From assembly GCA_028284145.1 (NCBI GenBank), contig JANQSH010000123.1, forward strand, positions 1-58,852: DNA of 58,852 nucleotides, read 5' to 3'. The first letter of the stretch is position 1. Every line of letters starts with the position of its first letter. Shown here piece by piece: positions 10,882 through 21,106 of the stretch. The stretch is from Planctomycetaceae bacterium (GTDB taxonomy: Bacteria > Planctomycetota > Planctomycetia > Planctomycetales > Planctomycetaceae). The notes under the pieces are model-generated. The model did not search any database, had not been told where the DNA came from, and saw only the letters and a list, made by a program, of their open reading frames with translations. The translations under genes and the position numbers were made by a program.

Positions 10882-13800
10882 TTACGCTCCTGCCCGTTTT
10901 TGTGCTTCGGGAAGCCGATCTTCGGCCTTTTTTGCGAAATCGGTCCTGGGAAAATCCTTGATCAAGTCGTTGTAGCTGCGAACGGCTGCATCCCAGTTGT
11001 TGCGGGATTCATCACACAAGGCCGCCTGATACAAAGCCGGGGCCTGCCATTCCGGAAACGCATAAAGCCGATAGACCTTCATGTATTCTGTCCGGGCGGC
11101 TGTATAGTCTTTTTGAATCAGATGGGTTTCGGCAATCATGAATTGGCTTTTCGCTGCCGTTTCTGTCCGTCGACCATGAGGATCAGCAACGACCCGCAGA
11201 AATACATTTCGTGCTTCATCAAACCTGGCCTGGTTCTTGTAACTGCGGCCGAGAATTTCGTTGGCCTGATACAGGAACGGCGAATCGGAATCATGCTTCT
11301 GGAACTCGCCCACGACAGTCGCCACGCCCGCGTAATTCTTTTTTCGTAGCTCGACTTCGGCCAGCAACACCCAGACTCGAGGAAACCAATTCTCCGTGTT
11401 GACCTTGGGATTCGCTTTTTGAGATTTGACCATCTCAAGCAACACGCCAGAATCTTCGAGCTTTCCGAGACTCAGCAATGCCTCCCCACGACGTAAATGC
11501 GCGAACCAGAAGTGTTCGCTTTTGGGAAACCTGGTGATCAATTCTTCAGTGACCTTGTCGACATCTTCCCAATCCTCCTTCCTGACACCAATCTTGATCA
11601 AATTGATGCGTGCGAACTCCCGAACCTCTGCATCGGATTTTTTGCCGTCCGCCAATTCCCGGAAAATTGTTCGCGCTTCGTCCGACTTCCCTTCGATGAA
11701 CAGGCTTTCCGCGATGCTTAATTGAGCGTTGTCCGCCAGATCGCTTTCCGGCGTTTCATTGATGAGTCGGGCAAAAATCTGATCCGCCCGTTTGAAGTTC
11801 CGCGCGTTGTAATTCAATAACGCCCACTCATCCAGCAACATGTCCAGACTTTTGGGATGGGGGAACTTCAATAACAATTGCTCGTAGGCTTTGTCGGACG
11901 CCTCAATTTTCTTCACCGATTTCCATAAACGTGCCGCCTGCAAACCGGAAAGATAGGCATACTTGAGCGGCACTCCGGCTTCGGCACCGGGGGCTGCCGG
12001 TTTTTCTGGTGCGTATTTGTTGAATGCCTCAGAATAACCCGTTGCTGCCTCGGCAAGTTTTCCCGATTGTTGCAACGCATAGCCGTACATGTAACCGGCC
12101 TCGGGGCCGTATACAGGATCATCGGGGTGATCTTTGAGAATCGTTTGAAAGGCCATTGCCGCTTCGGGAAATTTCCTGTCACTGAAGCGTGCCCAGCCCT
12201 GGCCAGACAACGCTGCGGTACGGTATTTCTTATCGTTGCCCGATTTCGCCAGCTTCTCGAATAAATCCCCCGACCATTTGAAGTCCTGTTTGCTGAAGGC
12301 AAATTCCGCCAGCCTTTGTGTCGTTTGCGGCAACAACGGGCTTTGTGGGAAATCCCTGGCCAGCTTGTCGAGACTGGCAACTGTGCCCGGCTTATTATTT
12401 GCGTATGCTTCCGCCAATGCCTTGGTTGACAATGCCTGATCAGCGTGTGAGCCTGTTGGTTTCAATCGCAAATACAAAGCCGACGTTTCCGCCGCCTCGG
12501 AGTACTTCTTCAATTCCAACTGGCTGATTCCGGAAATGATGCAGACATCCACAAACCTGGACTTGTCGCCCTGTTGCTCAACCTCTTTCACAACCGGCTC
12601 GGCATACGTTACGGCCTGGGCGTGTTGCCCCAATGCCTGATGCACGCGCGCCGAGTGGAAGTTGGCCAGTTGTGCGTCGCGAGTCTGACGGGCATCCTTG
12701 AGCGCCTGCGCCAGATGAGCAATCGCCTTTTCCTGATTCGGTTTACCCCCCTGGGCATCATAGGCCAGACCGGTCAGCAGTTCACTCTGAGATTTCAACA
12801 GACTCTCTTTGAAGTCCCTGCTGAGTCGAGACGCCAATTCAATTGTTTTGTCGTACTGCTTTTGCTCGAATGCAATTTGCGCCGCACGCTGTAGAGCATC
12901 GTCAGCCAGTAAACCTTTGGGCCAACGTTTGACCACATCGAGAAAGAGCTCGCTGGCGGAACTCAGCTTATTTCTCGACTGTTCTGTTTCGGCCCAACGG
13001 AACAGAATGTTCTCGCCATCGGGTGATTGAGAACCTCGCTTGAAGGCTGCCTCAAAGGTCGTCGCCGCTTCGTCGAATTGTTTGAGTTGTTTTTGGCAGA
13101 TGCCTTTCCAATACATGGCGGAAACGGCCTGCTTCGGATCGTGAGCCGCGAATTCATAATGTTTGATCGCGTTCGCGTAATCCTTCAACTCATGATAGGC
13201 GTTGCCCGTGTTAAATTGCGACAACCCAACCAGCGGGCCTTGAGGAAACGCTGAGACAAGTTTCTGATATTCCCGCGCGGATTCGGCGTACTTCTTTTGC
13301 TCGAACATCAATGTGGCAACATCGAACTGCGCCTGCGGTGCTCGGCTACTGGATGTATTCGCCGCCAATTCGCGATACAGTTTTTCAGCGGGATCGAACT
13401 TTCTGTTTCGCTCCAGTGCACGGGCCAGTCCGAACTTTGAGTCCTCCAGCATGCGACCGTTGGGGTAGTTCTTCACAGCCGTCTGAAAGCTCGCCTCCGC
13501 ATCGGCGTTCCTGTTCAATCTCAGTTGAGTATCCCCAAGGTAAGGCCAGGCCCACTCAGCGAACGCATGCCTGGGGTTGGCAGCCAGAAACGCTTTGAAT
13601 TCCTTTTCTGCCGCACCAAGATCCCCCATCAGATAGCTCGATTCGGCGATACGGTACTGCGTGTCGGCCAGGTACTTGCTCTGGGGATAATCTTTGGCGT
13701 AGGCCCGCAAAATCTCCCGGGCCTGTTTGTGGTCTCTCTGATTGACGAGCGACAACCCGAGATAAAGTCGGGCCAGAGGCACCTTGACATGGCTGGAATG

Positions 13801-14010
13801 ATTCTTCAGAAACTTTTTGAACTCGGCTGTCGCTGTTTCCCAATCCTGTTGTTTGTAACTTGCGACCGCGAAATCGTAGAGGTCCTGTGCAATCACATCG
13901 TTCCGATCGGCTGCCGGTTGTGCATGTGACGCTGGCGGGGTCGCTAACGAAATCAGAACGATCCCGAAGAGCAAAACGCAAAACAATACGTGGCGTGAAA
14001 AGTCAGGCAT
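10882..14010 (-). CDS. Large secreted tetratricopeptide-repeat protein
   Basis: The 1042-residue protein has an N-terminal signal peptide (FCVLLFGIVLISLATPPASHA) and otherwise consists almost wholly of TPR/YbgF-like helical repeats. Examples are QDWETATAEFKKFLKNHSSHVKVPLARLYLGLSL-like units, DTQYRIAESSYLMGDLGAAEKEF and the terminal YNDLIKDFPRTDFAKKAEDRL. Such repeats form superhelical scaffolds; the protein is probably periplasmic or outer-membrane associated. It is 190 bases upstream of the ExbB-type gene on the same strand and may work with it, as TPR-ExbB-ExbD clusters do elsewhere, but this is inference. No enzymatic motif was seen. Confidence 0.88.
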   Translation of the reverse strand: MPDFSRHVLFCVLLFGIVLISLATPPASHAQPAADRNDVIAQDLYDFAVASYKQQDWETATAEFKKFLKNHSSHVKVPLARLYLGLSLVNQRDHKQAREILRAYAKDYPQSKYLADTQYRIAESSYLMGDLGAAEKEFKAFLAANPRHAFAEWAWPYLGDTQLRLNRNADAEASFQTAVKNYPNGRMLEDSKFGLARALERNRKFDPAEKLYRELAANTSSSRAPQAQFDVATLMFEQKKYAESAREYQKLVSAFPQGPLVGLSQFNTGNAYHELKDYANAIKHYEFAAHDPKQAVSAMYWKGICQKQLKQFDEAATTFEAAFKRGSQSPDGENILFRWAETEQSRNKLSSASELFLDVVKRWPKGLLADDALQRAAQIAFEQKQYDKTIELASRLSRDFKESLLKSQSELLTGLAYDAQGGKPNQEKAIAHLAQALKDARQTRDAQLANFHSARVHQALGQHAQAVTYAEPVVKEVEQQGDKSRFVDVCIISGISQLELKKYSEAAETSALYLRLKPTGSHADQALSTKALAEAYANNKPGTVASLDKLARDFPQSPLLPQTTQRLAEFAFSKQDFKWSGDLFEKLAKSGNDKKYRTAALSGQGWARFSDRKFPEAAMAFQTILKDHPDDPVYGPEAGYMYGYALQQSGKLAEAATGYSEAFNKYAPEKPAAPGAEAGVPLKYAYLSGLQAARLWKSVKKIEASDKAYEQLLLKFPHPKSLDMLLDEWALLNYNARNFKRADQIFARLINETPESDLADNAQLSIAESLFIEGKSDEARTIFRELADGKKSDAEVREFARINLIKIGVRKEDWEDVDKVTEELITRFPKSEHFWFAHLRRGEALLSLGKLEDSGVLLEMVKSQKANPKVNTENWFPRVWVLLAEVELRKKNYAGVATVVGEFQKHDSDSPFLYQANEILGRSYKNQARFDEARNVFLRVVADPHGRRTETAAKSQFMIAETHLIQKDYTAARTEYMKVYRLYAFPEWQAPALYQAALCDESRNNWDAAVRSYNDLIKDFPRTDFAKKAEDRLPEAQKRAGA

Positions 14011-14301
14011 TGATTTTCAGTTCCATGTCATGGCATAAGGACGTTGACAAACTGTTGAGGTGCCTCAGGATGGCGCACATCGACCGGAAAACCTCAGACG
14101 GGCAAGGCTCCTATCATACCCGGCTGATTGGTGAGTGAGCAAGCGGCGGCGCGAGGATTCCAACAGGTCTTTCTCCCTGTTCTGACCATTTTGACAGCTT
14201 CAAGGGAATAAAAGGAATAAGGAGTATTGTGCCTGGCATCGTCAGGGGCAGAGCCTGGCCGACACCTGGATGGTTTTGGTTTTCCGAAACCTGTTGCCAT
14301 C

Positions 14302-15399
14302 TCAGGGACGAAACTCCGACAGGCGAACAGGCCATCGCCGCGCACCCCAGTTTCCCGGCCCGCCGTCAAAGAGACCGGCACACAATTCTCCACAAGACTG
14401 GCAACGGCCATCTTCGGTCAATCGCCAGCTTGAAAGAACGTACCAGTCCCGTTCGATCAACCTTTCATCGCAGGCGTGACAACAGGTGCTGCCACCGTCT
14501 GCGTCGTGGACATTGCCGGTGTACGCATATCGTACTCCGTTCCGAATTGCGATTTCCCTGGCCCGGGTCAACGTTGCAGGTGGAGTGTGTGGTTTGTTCT
14601 GCATACGAAAATCGGGATGAAAGGCCGTAAAATGCATCGGGATATCTGGTCCCAATTCGGAAACGACCCAACCGGTCATTTCGTCAAGTTCCGCGTCAGA
14701 ATCGTTTTCCCCCGGAATCAGCAGCGTTGTCAACTCGAACCAGACATCCGTCTCGTAACGGAGATATTGCAAAGTCTCAAGCACCGGTTGTAAATGGCTC
14801 GAACAGACGTCACGGTAGAAACGTTCTGTAAATGCCTTGAGGTCGATATTGGCACCATTCATGGCGGCAAAGAATTCCTCGCGCGGGCCGCTGCCACAAA
14901 TCTCGCCTGCCGTCACCGCGACCGTGCGCACGCCGACTTCGTGACAGGCCGCCGCAACATCGATGGCATACTCCAAAAAAATGACCGGGTCGTTGTAGGT
15001 GAATGCGACACTCCTGCAATTGAGTTGTTGCGCGGCCTGGGCAATCGTCACGGGATCCGCCTGATCAGCAAGCGTATTTATTTCGCGCGACTTGCTGATG
15101 TCCCAATTCTGACAGAACTTGCACCCCAGATTACAACCGGCTGTGCCGAACGAGAGAATGGGTGTCCCCGGAAGAAAATGGTTGAGCGGTTTCTTTTCCA
15201 CAGGATCGACACAAAACCCACTCGAACGTCCGTAGGTCGTCAGGACAATCTGCTCATTCTGACAAGAACGGACGAAGCAAAATCCCCGCTGTCCCTCGTG
15301 CAGCTTGCACAAACGCGGGCAAACATCGCATTGGATGCGACCATCGTCGAGGCGATGCCAATGCCGGGTCGTAACGGTGGAGTCCGAATGGGAATTCAT
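14302..15399 (-). CDS. amrS: AmmeMemoRadiSam system radical SAM enzyme AmrS
   Basis: The 365-residue protein has an N-terminal cysteine set CDVCPRLC (24-31) and a radical-SAM cluster motif GCNLGCKFCQNW, with Cys 89, 93 and 96 in the CX3CX2C pattern typical of this subfamily. It also has a C-terminal cysteine-rich tail (CCHACDERL, CQSCGELC). These are features of the AmrS/PflA-like enzymes encoded beside MEMO1 and AMMECR1 proteins. The reaction of the system is not firmly known. The gene is divergent from the MEMO1-AMMECR1 fusion 330 bases away, so the pair forms a complete AmmeMemoRadiSam set. Confidence 0.92.
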   Translation of the reverse strand: MNSHSDSTVTTRHWHRLDDGRIQCDVCPRLCKLHEGQRGFCFVRSCQNEQIVLTTYGRSSGFCVDPVEKKPLNHFLPGTPILSFGTAGCNLGCKFCQNWDISKSREINTLADQADPVTIAQAAQQLNCRSVAFTYNDPVIFLEYAIDVAAACHEVGVRTVAVTAGEICGSGPREEFFAAMNGANIDLKAFTERFYRDVCSSHLQPVLETLQYLRYETDVWFELTTLLIPGENDSDAELDEMTGWVVSELGPDIPMHFTAFHPDFRMQNKPHTPPATLTRAREIAIRNGVRYAYTGNVHDADGGSTCCHACDERLIERDWYVLSSWRLTEDGRCQSCGELCAGLFDGGPGNWGARRWPVRLSEFRP

Positions 15400-15729
15400 A
15401 TCGTTGTCCAGAGTTCGGCACCAGAGAGGAGCTTGAATGGGAGATTGCTTGAAAAGTGGGAATCAGTAGTTGGGAGTCGCGACTTTTTTGTGTTTTGCCT
15501 CATTGTGGCCAGAGGGTCATCCGTTACGATAGAGCGTATTACGCTCTTCCGTGCCGCGATGAGCGTCCTGCCGTGGGCGACAAAGTCGATTGCACGGTCG
15601 TGAGCTTCATGGCACCAGACTTTCCTGGTAACACCAAATCTTCATTGTAGATATGGTTGATGAATGATCCACTGAAATGTTCCAACCGCCTGCTGAAAAC
15701 ATTTTACTCAAAAAGATCTTCCCGAAACC
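15400..15729. other. Divergent intergenic region with truncated repeat
   Basis: This stretch separates amrS (minus) from the MEMO1-AMMECR1 gene (plus) and must hold both promoters. A partial 104-bp repeat lies at 15530-15585. Nothing coding was seen. Confidence 0.5.
15530..15585 (+). repeat. Dispersed repeat, copy B (truncated)
   Basis: It contains the first half of the repeat: TAGAGCGTATTACGCTCTTC and then CGTGCCGCGATGAGCGTC. The second half, with the CACACGAAAAG block, is absent. Confidence 0.75.
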
Positions 15730-17151
15730 ATGACATCGTACCGTCCCGCAGCCGTCGCCGGTCGTTTTTACCCGGACAACGCCCGTGAACTCAACGCTAT
15801 GATCAAGCGATTTCTGGTCGATGCGGAGTCCTCAATTGGGGAAAGTGATTGCAATCCTGGAGCAACCGATTCTCGGAGTTTACGAGCCATCATCGCGCCG
15901 CATGCGGGTTACATCTATTCCGGAGAAGTCGCAGCCTCAGCCTACGCTCGACTCACCCCTGTCCGTAAATCGATCAAACGAGTTGTCCTGGTCGGTCCCG
16001 CTCATCATGTGCGGGTTGATGGCCTGGCGATCAGTCGGGTGGGGTTGTTTCGTACCCCATTGGGCGACGTCCCGCTCGACCAGAACATTCTCGATGAGTT
16101 GGAGCGACTTCCACAGGTAAACGTCAATGAAGAGGCTCATGCGCCGGAACACTCGTTGGAAGTCCATCTCCCCTTTTTGCAATCCTTGCTTGGCGAATTC
16201 CGACTCGTGCCGATTCTCGTCGGCAGATCCTCTCCTGAAGAGGTTTGCGATGTACTCAGCCATTTGTGGAATCTGCCGGACACACTGATCGTGATCAGCA
16301 GTGATCTGAGCCATTTTCATTCTTACGATGAGGCCCGCCGGATCGACACCGAAACCTGTCGACTGATTGAATCCCGACAGGAAGAACAATTACACGGGAA
16401 ACAGGCCTGTGGTTATTTGGGAATTGCTGGTCTGCTGCAAATCGCGCGAGAGAATAAACTGCATGTCCACCTGATGGACTTTCGCAACTCGGGAGATACT
16501 TCGGGTGATCGGGATCGGGTTGTCGGCTATGCATCGTTCGTGGTCACCGAGCCAAAAGGGGACACAAGCAAAACGCCGACTGCGATACCCCGTTTCGATG
16601 CTGAGTCGCGTCGAATTCTGCTGGACGTTGCGGCATTCGCCATCAATCATGAATTGCAAAACCAACGCACGTCCAGTGTCGATATCGCCGCCTTCCCGAA
16701 ACATCTGCAAGTCGAGAGGGCATCGTTTGTCACGCTTCGCACTGATGGAAAACTGCGGGGCTGCATGGGAACGCTTTCGTCAATTCAACCATTGGTGGCC
16801 GATGTCGCGGCAAATGCGCACGCGGCTGCCTTTCGCGATCCACGCTTTCCGCCACTGAATGCGGACGAATTTTCACGACTCTGGATTCAGGTGTCAGTCC
16901 TCAGTCCGGCCACGCCAATCGATTTCGAAGATGAACGGGACCTGCTCAACAGAATTCGACCAGGCCGGGATGGGTTGATACTTCGCTTTGGGAACCGCCG
17001 CGGCACCCTGCTTCCCTCCGTATGGGAGAACATTCCCAACCGCCAGGATTTTCTGCGGGCGCTGAAACAGAAAGCCGGCCTGGAAGAGGCATTCTGGTCT
17101 GAGGAAATCCAACTGGACCGCTACACGACCGAATCGTTTTCAACGGAATGA
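15730..17151 (+). CDS. MEMO1-AMMECR1 fusion protein (AmmeMemoRadiSam proteins B and A)
   Basis: The 473-residue protein joins two families usually encoded separately. Residues 1 to about 275 are a MEMO1-like domain (VAGRFYP, APHAGYIYSG with H58, VGPAHH with H92/H93, then VISSDLSHFHSYD and FRNSGDTSGDRDRVVGYASF). MEMO1 resembles class III extradiol dioxygenases and uses such histidines for metal binding. Residues about 290-470 are an AMMECR1 domain (GKLRGCMGTLSSIQPL, FRDPRFPPL, WIQVSVLSP). With divergent amrS the triad is complete. The role is unresolved; the linkage suggests redox or radical modification chemistry in the cytoplasm. The ATG start is directly followed by the conserved RPAAVAGRFYP. 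Confidence 0.93.
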   Translation: MTSYRPAAVAGRFYPDNARELNAMIKRFLVDAESSIGESDCNPGATDSRSLRAIIAPHAGYIYSGEVAASAYARLTPVRKSIKRVVLVGPAHHVRVDGLAISRVGLFRTPLGDVPLDQNILDELERLPQVNVNEEAHAPEHSLEVHLPFLQSLLGEFRLVPILVGRSSPEEVCDVLSHLWNLPDTLIVISSDLSHFHSYDEARRIDTETCRLIESRQEEQLHGKQACGYLGIAGLLQIARENKLHVHLMDFRNSGDTSGDRDRVVGYASFVVTEPKGDTSKTPTAIPRFDAESRRILLDVAAFAINHELQNQRTSSVDIAAFPKHLQVERASFVTLRTDGKLRGCMGTLSSIQPLVADVAANAHAAAFRDPRFPPLNADEFSRLWIQVSVLSPATPIDFEDERDLLNRIRPGRDGLILRFGNRRGTLLPSVWENIPNRQDFLRALKQKAGLEEAFWSEEIQLDRYTTESFSTE

Positions 17152-17343
17152 GATTTCTCTGTTTCTCGTGCGAGCCGACGGATCAGGAACTGGAACTCTG
17201 TCTGAAGTTCGACAACGCTCCTGATTTCGATGCGTCGATTCGCGTGTTGTTCAACACAAGTGAGTTGATCTGCGTTCACCGAAGCAAACGGACTTCTGTT
17301 GCAACATCGCCAGTTCGAAGGAAACACCAGGTTGTGTATTCGA

Positions 17344-19419
17344 CTATGCTCCGCCAGCATTATCTGCAGGCGGGGCATCAATGCGGGTTGCATCCTCTCC
17401 ACTTTCGGACCGCCGCTCAGAAGTCAGCATATCTGAACCTGTTTTGTCCGAAGGAACAAATGTCCCCGGTTTGATTTGGGGAAGTGTATTATGTTCATCC
17501 AGAATCCTGCGGAGATGTTCAGCATCCATCGTTTCCGAAATGATCAGGTCGCGCGTCATGTGTTCCAGAATGTCTTTTCGGGTCGAAAGTATCTCCCGAA
17601 CGGTGTCTGAACTCTCATCGAGAATCCGTTTCACTTCCAGATCGATTTCCCGCGTGGTTTCCTCACTGTGAGTCGAGTCGGATGGCATCCCCTGCCCGCC
17701 CAAAAATGGCGATGTGTGCGTGTCACTGTAATGAACCCGCCCCAGAATCTGGCTCATGCCGAATTCGGTCACCATCCGCCGCGCAATATCCGTTGCCCGT
17801 TGCAGGTCGTTTTGAGCACCGGTTGAGGTTTCCTGATAGACAATCTCTTCGGCGATGATCCCGCCAAGCAGAACACAGATGCGGTTTTCGAGTTCGGTCT
17901 GAGTGACAAGTTGCCGATCGTCCTCCGGGCGTTGCAAGGTATAGCCGAGAGCACCCATGCCACGTGGGATAATCGAAATTTTGTGAACCGGGTCGGTGTT
18001 GGGCAGCATGCAGGCAACGAGTGCGTGACCGCATTCGTGATAGGCAACCCGTTCCTTCACATCTTCCTGTATGATCCGGGACGACTTTTCCAGCCCGGCG
18101 ACAACCCGTTCGATTCCTTCCTCGAACTCGATCATCGTGACTTTGTTCAGGTTCTTTCGAGCGCCCAGCAAGGCCGCTTCGTTGACAAGATTGGCGAGAT
18201 CCGCTCCGACAAAGCCGGGTGTCAACCTGGCGATATGTTTCAGGTCGACGCTGTCGTCCATTTTGATTTTGCGAGCGTGAACCTTGAGGATTGCTTCCCG
18301 ACCTTTGATGTCCGGGCGATCAACCAGAACATGTCGATCAAACCGGCCCGGTCGCAACAAGGCCGGGTCAAGCGTTTCCGGTCGGTTGGTGGCGGCCATC
18401 ACGATCACGTTCTGATCCGAGGAAAAACCATCCATTTCGACCAGCAGCGCATTCAAGGTTTGTTCGCGTTCATCATGTCCACCCGGCGTGCCACTGCCTC
18501 GGACTTTGCCAAGTGCGTCAAGTTCGTCGATGAAAATGATACTGGGTGAACGTTGTCCCGCCTGCTGGAACATGTCACGGACGCGCGCTGCACCGACCCC
18601 AACAAACATTTCGACGAAATCAGAACCAGACAAACTGAAATACGCGACCCCCGCTTCACCGGCAACCGCTTTGGCAAGCAGTGTTTTCCCGGTCCCCGGA
18701 GGACCGACCAGCAATACGCCACGCGGAATGCGTCCCCCGAGCGCGTGGTACTTGCCCGGACTGCGGAGAAACTCAACGACTTCGCGGAGTTCTTCGACCG
18801 CTTCGTCAATGCCGGCGGCATCTTTGAAGGTGATTTCGATATCTTCCTGAGCGTACAGTTTGCCTCGACTGCGACCGAACGACATTGCGGTGCCAGCCCC
18901 ACCCATTCGACGCAGAAGAAAGATGATCAGGATAATGAACAACACGGGAAAGAACAGAATGGTTGCGACCGACTGCCAGTCGGATGGAGGAGAAGCGAAC
19001 CGATGCGAGATCTTTTTTTCACGCAGAAGATTCGTCAAAACCTGCTTGTCTTCACCAATGCCGACAATGGCAACGGTGTAACTTTTGGCCTCTTTGTTCG
19101 ATGATGGCGGTTTGCCCTGTTCCTGTTTCGGTTGATCCTGAAACGTAATCCGCCCGGTTCCAATTTCCAATTCAAAGACATTTCCGCGGTTCAGTTTGCC
19201 TTCTTCGAGTTTCTGGTAGAACTCGCTGTAGCCCATGTCATTGCCGCTGCGTCCGTCAGACATCATGGCGAACAGGGCGACCAGCGCGATCCCCGCCACA
19301 ATCAGCCAGAGGAACATATTGTTCGACTGCGGTTTCTCAGGTCGGCGGCCTGGATTGTTCGGGTTCCTGCGGCGAGGTGGCTCCGGATTCGGATTGCTGG
19401 GTGGCTCGGGATTGCTCAT
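17344..19419 (-). CDS. ftsH: ATP-dependent zinc metalloprotease FtsH
   Basis: From the ATG at 19419 the protein has 691 residues; a longer open frame to 19629 lacks family features. A proline/asparagine-rich N-terminus precedes a membrane span (about 34-52), a short periplasmic part and a second span (about 151-170). The AAA module has Walker A GPPGTGKT (239-246), Walker B IIFIDE (294-299) and the second region of homology around [21 protein letters not shown]. The zinc site is HECGH (461-465), where the usual third residue Ala is Cys. FtsH degrades membrane and short-lived proteins and is normally hexameric. The C-terminal tail is acidic. It is divergent from dxr. Confidence 0.96.
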   Translation of the reverse strand: MSNPEPPSNPNPEPPRRRNPNNPGRRPEKPQSNNMFLWLIVAGIALVALFAMMSDGRSGNDMGYSEFYQKLEEGKLNRGNVFELEIGTGRITFQDQPKQEQGKPPSSNKEAKSYTVAIVGIGEDKQVLTNLLREKKISHRFASPPSDWQSVATILFFPVLFIILIIFLLRRMGGAGTAMSFGRSRGKLYAQEDIEITFKDAAGIDEAVEELREVVEFLRSPGKYHALGGRIPRGVLLVGPPGTGKTLLAKAVAGEAGVAYFSLSGSDFVEMFVGVGAARVRDMFQQAGQRSPSIIFIDELDALGKVRGSGTPGGHDEREQTLNALLVEMDGFSSDQNVIVMAATNRPETLDPALLRPGRFDRHVLVDRPDIKGREAILKVHARKIKMDDSVDLKHIARLTPGFVGADLANLVNEAALLGARKNLNKVTMIEFEEGIERVVAGLEKSSRIIQEDVKERVAYHECGHALVACMLPNTDPVHKISIIPRGMGALGYTLQRPEDDRQLVTQTELENRICVLLGGIIAEEIVYQETSTGAQNDLQRATDIARRMVTEFGMSQILGRVHYSDTHTSPFLGGQGMPSDSTHSEETTREIDLEVKRILDESSDTVREILSTRKDILEHMTRDLIISETMDAEHLRRILDEHNTLPQIKPGTFVPSDKTGSDMLTSERRSESGEDATRIDAPPADNAGGA

Positions 19420-19909
19420 GGAATTGTCGTCGTCAAACGGTGCCTGCAGAATGGATATCAGTTGTAAGTGGCCATCACTCAATGCTTTGGGCGTGATGAA
19501 GCCGAACAGCCCTTCGATGTCATCACGACTCGATAGCGACTGAAGAGACCTTGGGGAATACGGAACTCTACGTCGTATCTGGGCGGTGGTCAACACCGCG
19601 AATGGTTGCAACAACGGCACTTGCGACAAATCTGGACGCCACCTAGAATAACGGTGGAATTCGGTGTTCAGCTCCTTGTGTGGTCGAAAGTTGTATGAAC
19701 CGAAAGACGGAAAGATAGCGATTGATCCCCGATACTTGCGATCAGATCAGACTGACGTATTCGCACAGATGGACAGCAGTCCGTTTGGCTCAATGCCATA
19801 CATGATGCAAATATCAATCTCTTTCCTGGTCTGAATGAATACTCTTCGGGCAACGGCACCCCGGCAGGACGCCGCGTTAACCTGGACTTGCGAACATGGA
19901 CTCGTGCAC
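19420..19909. other. Divergent region between ftsH and dxr
   Basis: About 490 bases separate the chosen starts of ftsH (minus) and dxr (plus). Open frames extend into it from both genes (to 19629 and from 19835), but the translated parts look unlike either family. It probably holds both promoters; no clear box or hairpin was identified. Confidence 0.4.
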
Positions 19910-21106
19910 ATGAGACAAATAGCAGTCCTGGGATCAACGGGATCAATCGGCACCAGTTGCCTGGAGGTGATTGAAGGTCAGCGTGACCAGATGTCGCCGG
20001 TCGGGATCACGGCACATCGTCGCTGGGAAATGTTAGGGAAACAAAGCAAAACCTTCGCGCCACGGTGGGCTGTCGTCAGCGATACCTCTTTACAATCGCA
20101 GGTTGATCGCTCTGTGTTTTCGTCGGAGACCGAGCTGCTTTTCGGCCCCGAGGCGATCGAGCAGATCGCCGCCGATAGCGAAGTTGATACCGTCGTTTCG
20201 GGGATTGTCGGTGCGGCGGGGCTCCGCGGCACGTGGGCAGCAGTCGAGGCCGGAAAACGTGTGGCGATCGCGAACAAGGAAACACTCGTTGTCGCTGGCC
20301 CTCTGGTCATGGAGTTGGCGAAAAAGACCGGTGCGGAATTGCTGCCGGTCGACAGCGAACATTCCGCCGTGTTTCAGGCTCTTCAATCCGGTCGTGTCGA
20401 AGTGCCGACCAACGGCACGACCGAATCACCATGCCGATATCCTGACGTCAAACGGGTCGTGCTGACCGCCAGTGGAGGACCATTCCGTGGTTATTCTCGC
20501 GACCAGCTTCAGAACGTGACAAAAGAAGCGGCGCTCGCCCACCCGACGTGGGACATGGGACCAAAGATCACGATCGATTCCGCCACCATGATGAACAAGG
20601 CGTTGGAAGTGATTGAGGCCAAGTGGCTGTTTGGACTCCGTTCTGATCAGATCGATGTGGTCGTTCATCCGCAGTCGATTGTCCATTCATTTGTTGAATT
20701 CATCGATGGTTCGGTCATCGCGCAACTCTCTCCGCCGGACATGAGACTTCCCATTCAATACGCGCTCACCTATCCTGAAAGGCGAACGGGGATCAGTCCC
20801 TGTCTCGACTGGAAACAAACCATGCAACTGGAATTCGCCCCGCCCGATCTGGAAGCGTTTCCCGCATTGCAACTTGGCCTGGATGTGGCCTGCCGAGGGG
20901 GGAGTTCCGGGGCAGTCCTCAATGCCGCCAACGAAGCCGCTGTCGCCCGCTTTCTCGCTGACGACCTGAAATTCATCGAGATCCCCGAAGCGTGCCAGGC
21001 CGTACTCGAAGCACACAATTTCGACCCTCAACCATCTCTGTCCGAGTTGTTGCAACACGACGCCTGGGCACGAGAGGAGATACAAAAATGGAAATCCTTG
21101 CATTAG
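19910..21106 (+). CDS. dxr: 1-deoxy-D-xylulose 5-phosphate reductoisomerase
   Basis: From the ATG at 19910 ([14 protein letters not shown]) the enzyme has 398 residues, the usual length. It converts DXP to methylerythritol phosphate with NADPH, the committed step of the MEP isoprenoid pathway. The GSTGSIG nucleotide-binding loop is at residues 8-14. [58 protein letters not shown] and [14 protein letters not shown] are all intact, including the acidic metal ligands. An upstream in-frame ATG (19835) adds 25 atypical residues and is rejected. Its 3' end overlaps rseP by 19 bases, so the two are cotranscribed. Confidence 0.97.
   Translation: MRQIAVLGSTGSIGTSCLEVIEGQRDQMSPVGITAHRRWEMLGKQSKTFAPRWAVVSDTSLQSQVDRSVFSSETELLFGPEAIEQIAADSEVDTVVSGIVGAAGLRGTWAAVEAGKRVAIANKETLVVAGPLVMELAKKTGAELLPVDSEHSAVFQALQSGRVEVPTNGTTESPCRYPDVKRVVLTASGGPFRGYSRDQLQNVTKEAALAHPTWDMGPKITIDSATMMNKALEVIEAKWLFGLRSDQIDVVVHPQSIVHSFVEFIDGSVIAQLSPPDMRLPIQYALTYPERRTGISPCLDWKQTMQLEFAPPDLEAFPALQLGLDVACRGGSSGAVLNAANEAAVARFLADDLKFIEIPEACQAVLEAHNFDPQPSLSELLQHDAWAREEIQKWKSLH

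Noticed and set aside
14794..15603. 269-codon open frame opposite amrS
   Set aside because: Antisense to a radical SAM gene with intact motifs; no independent features.
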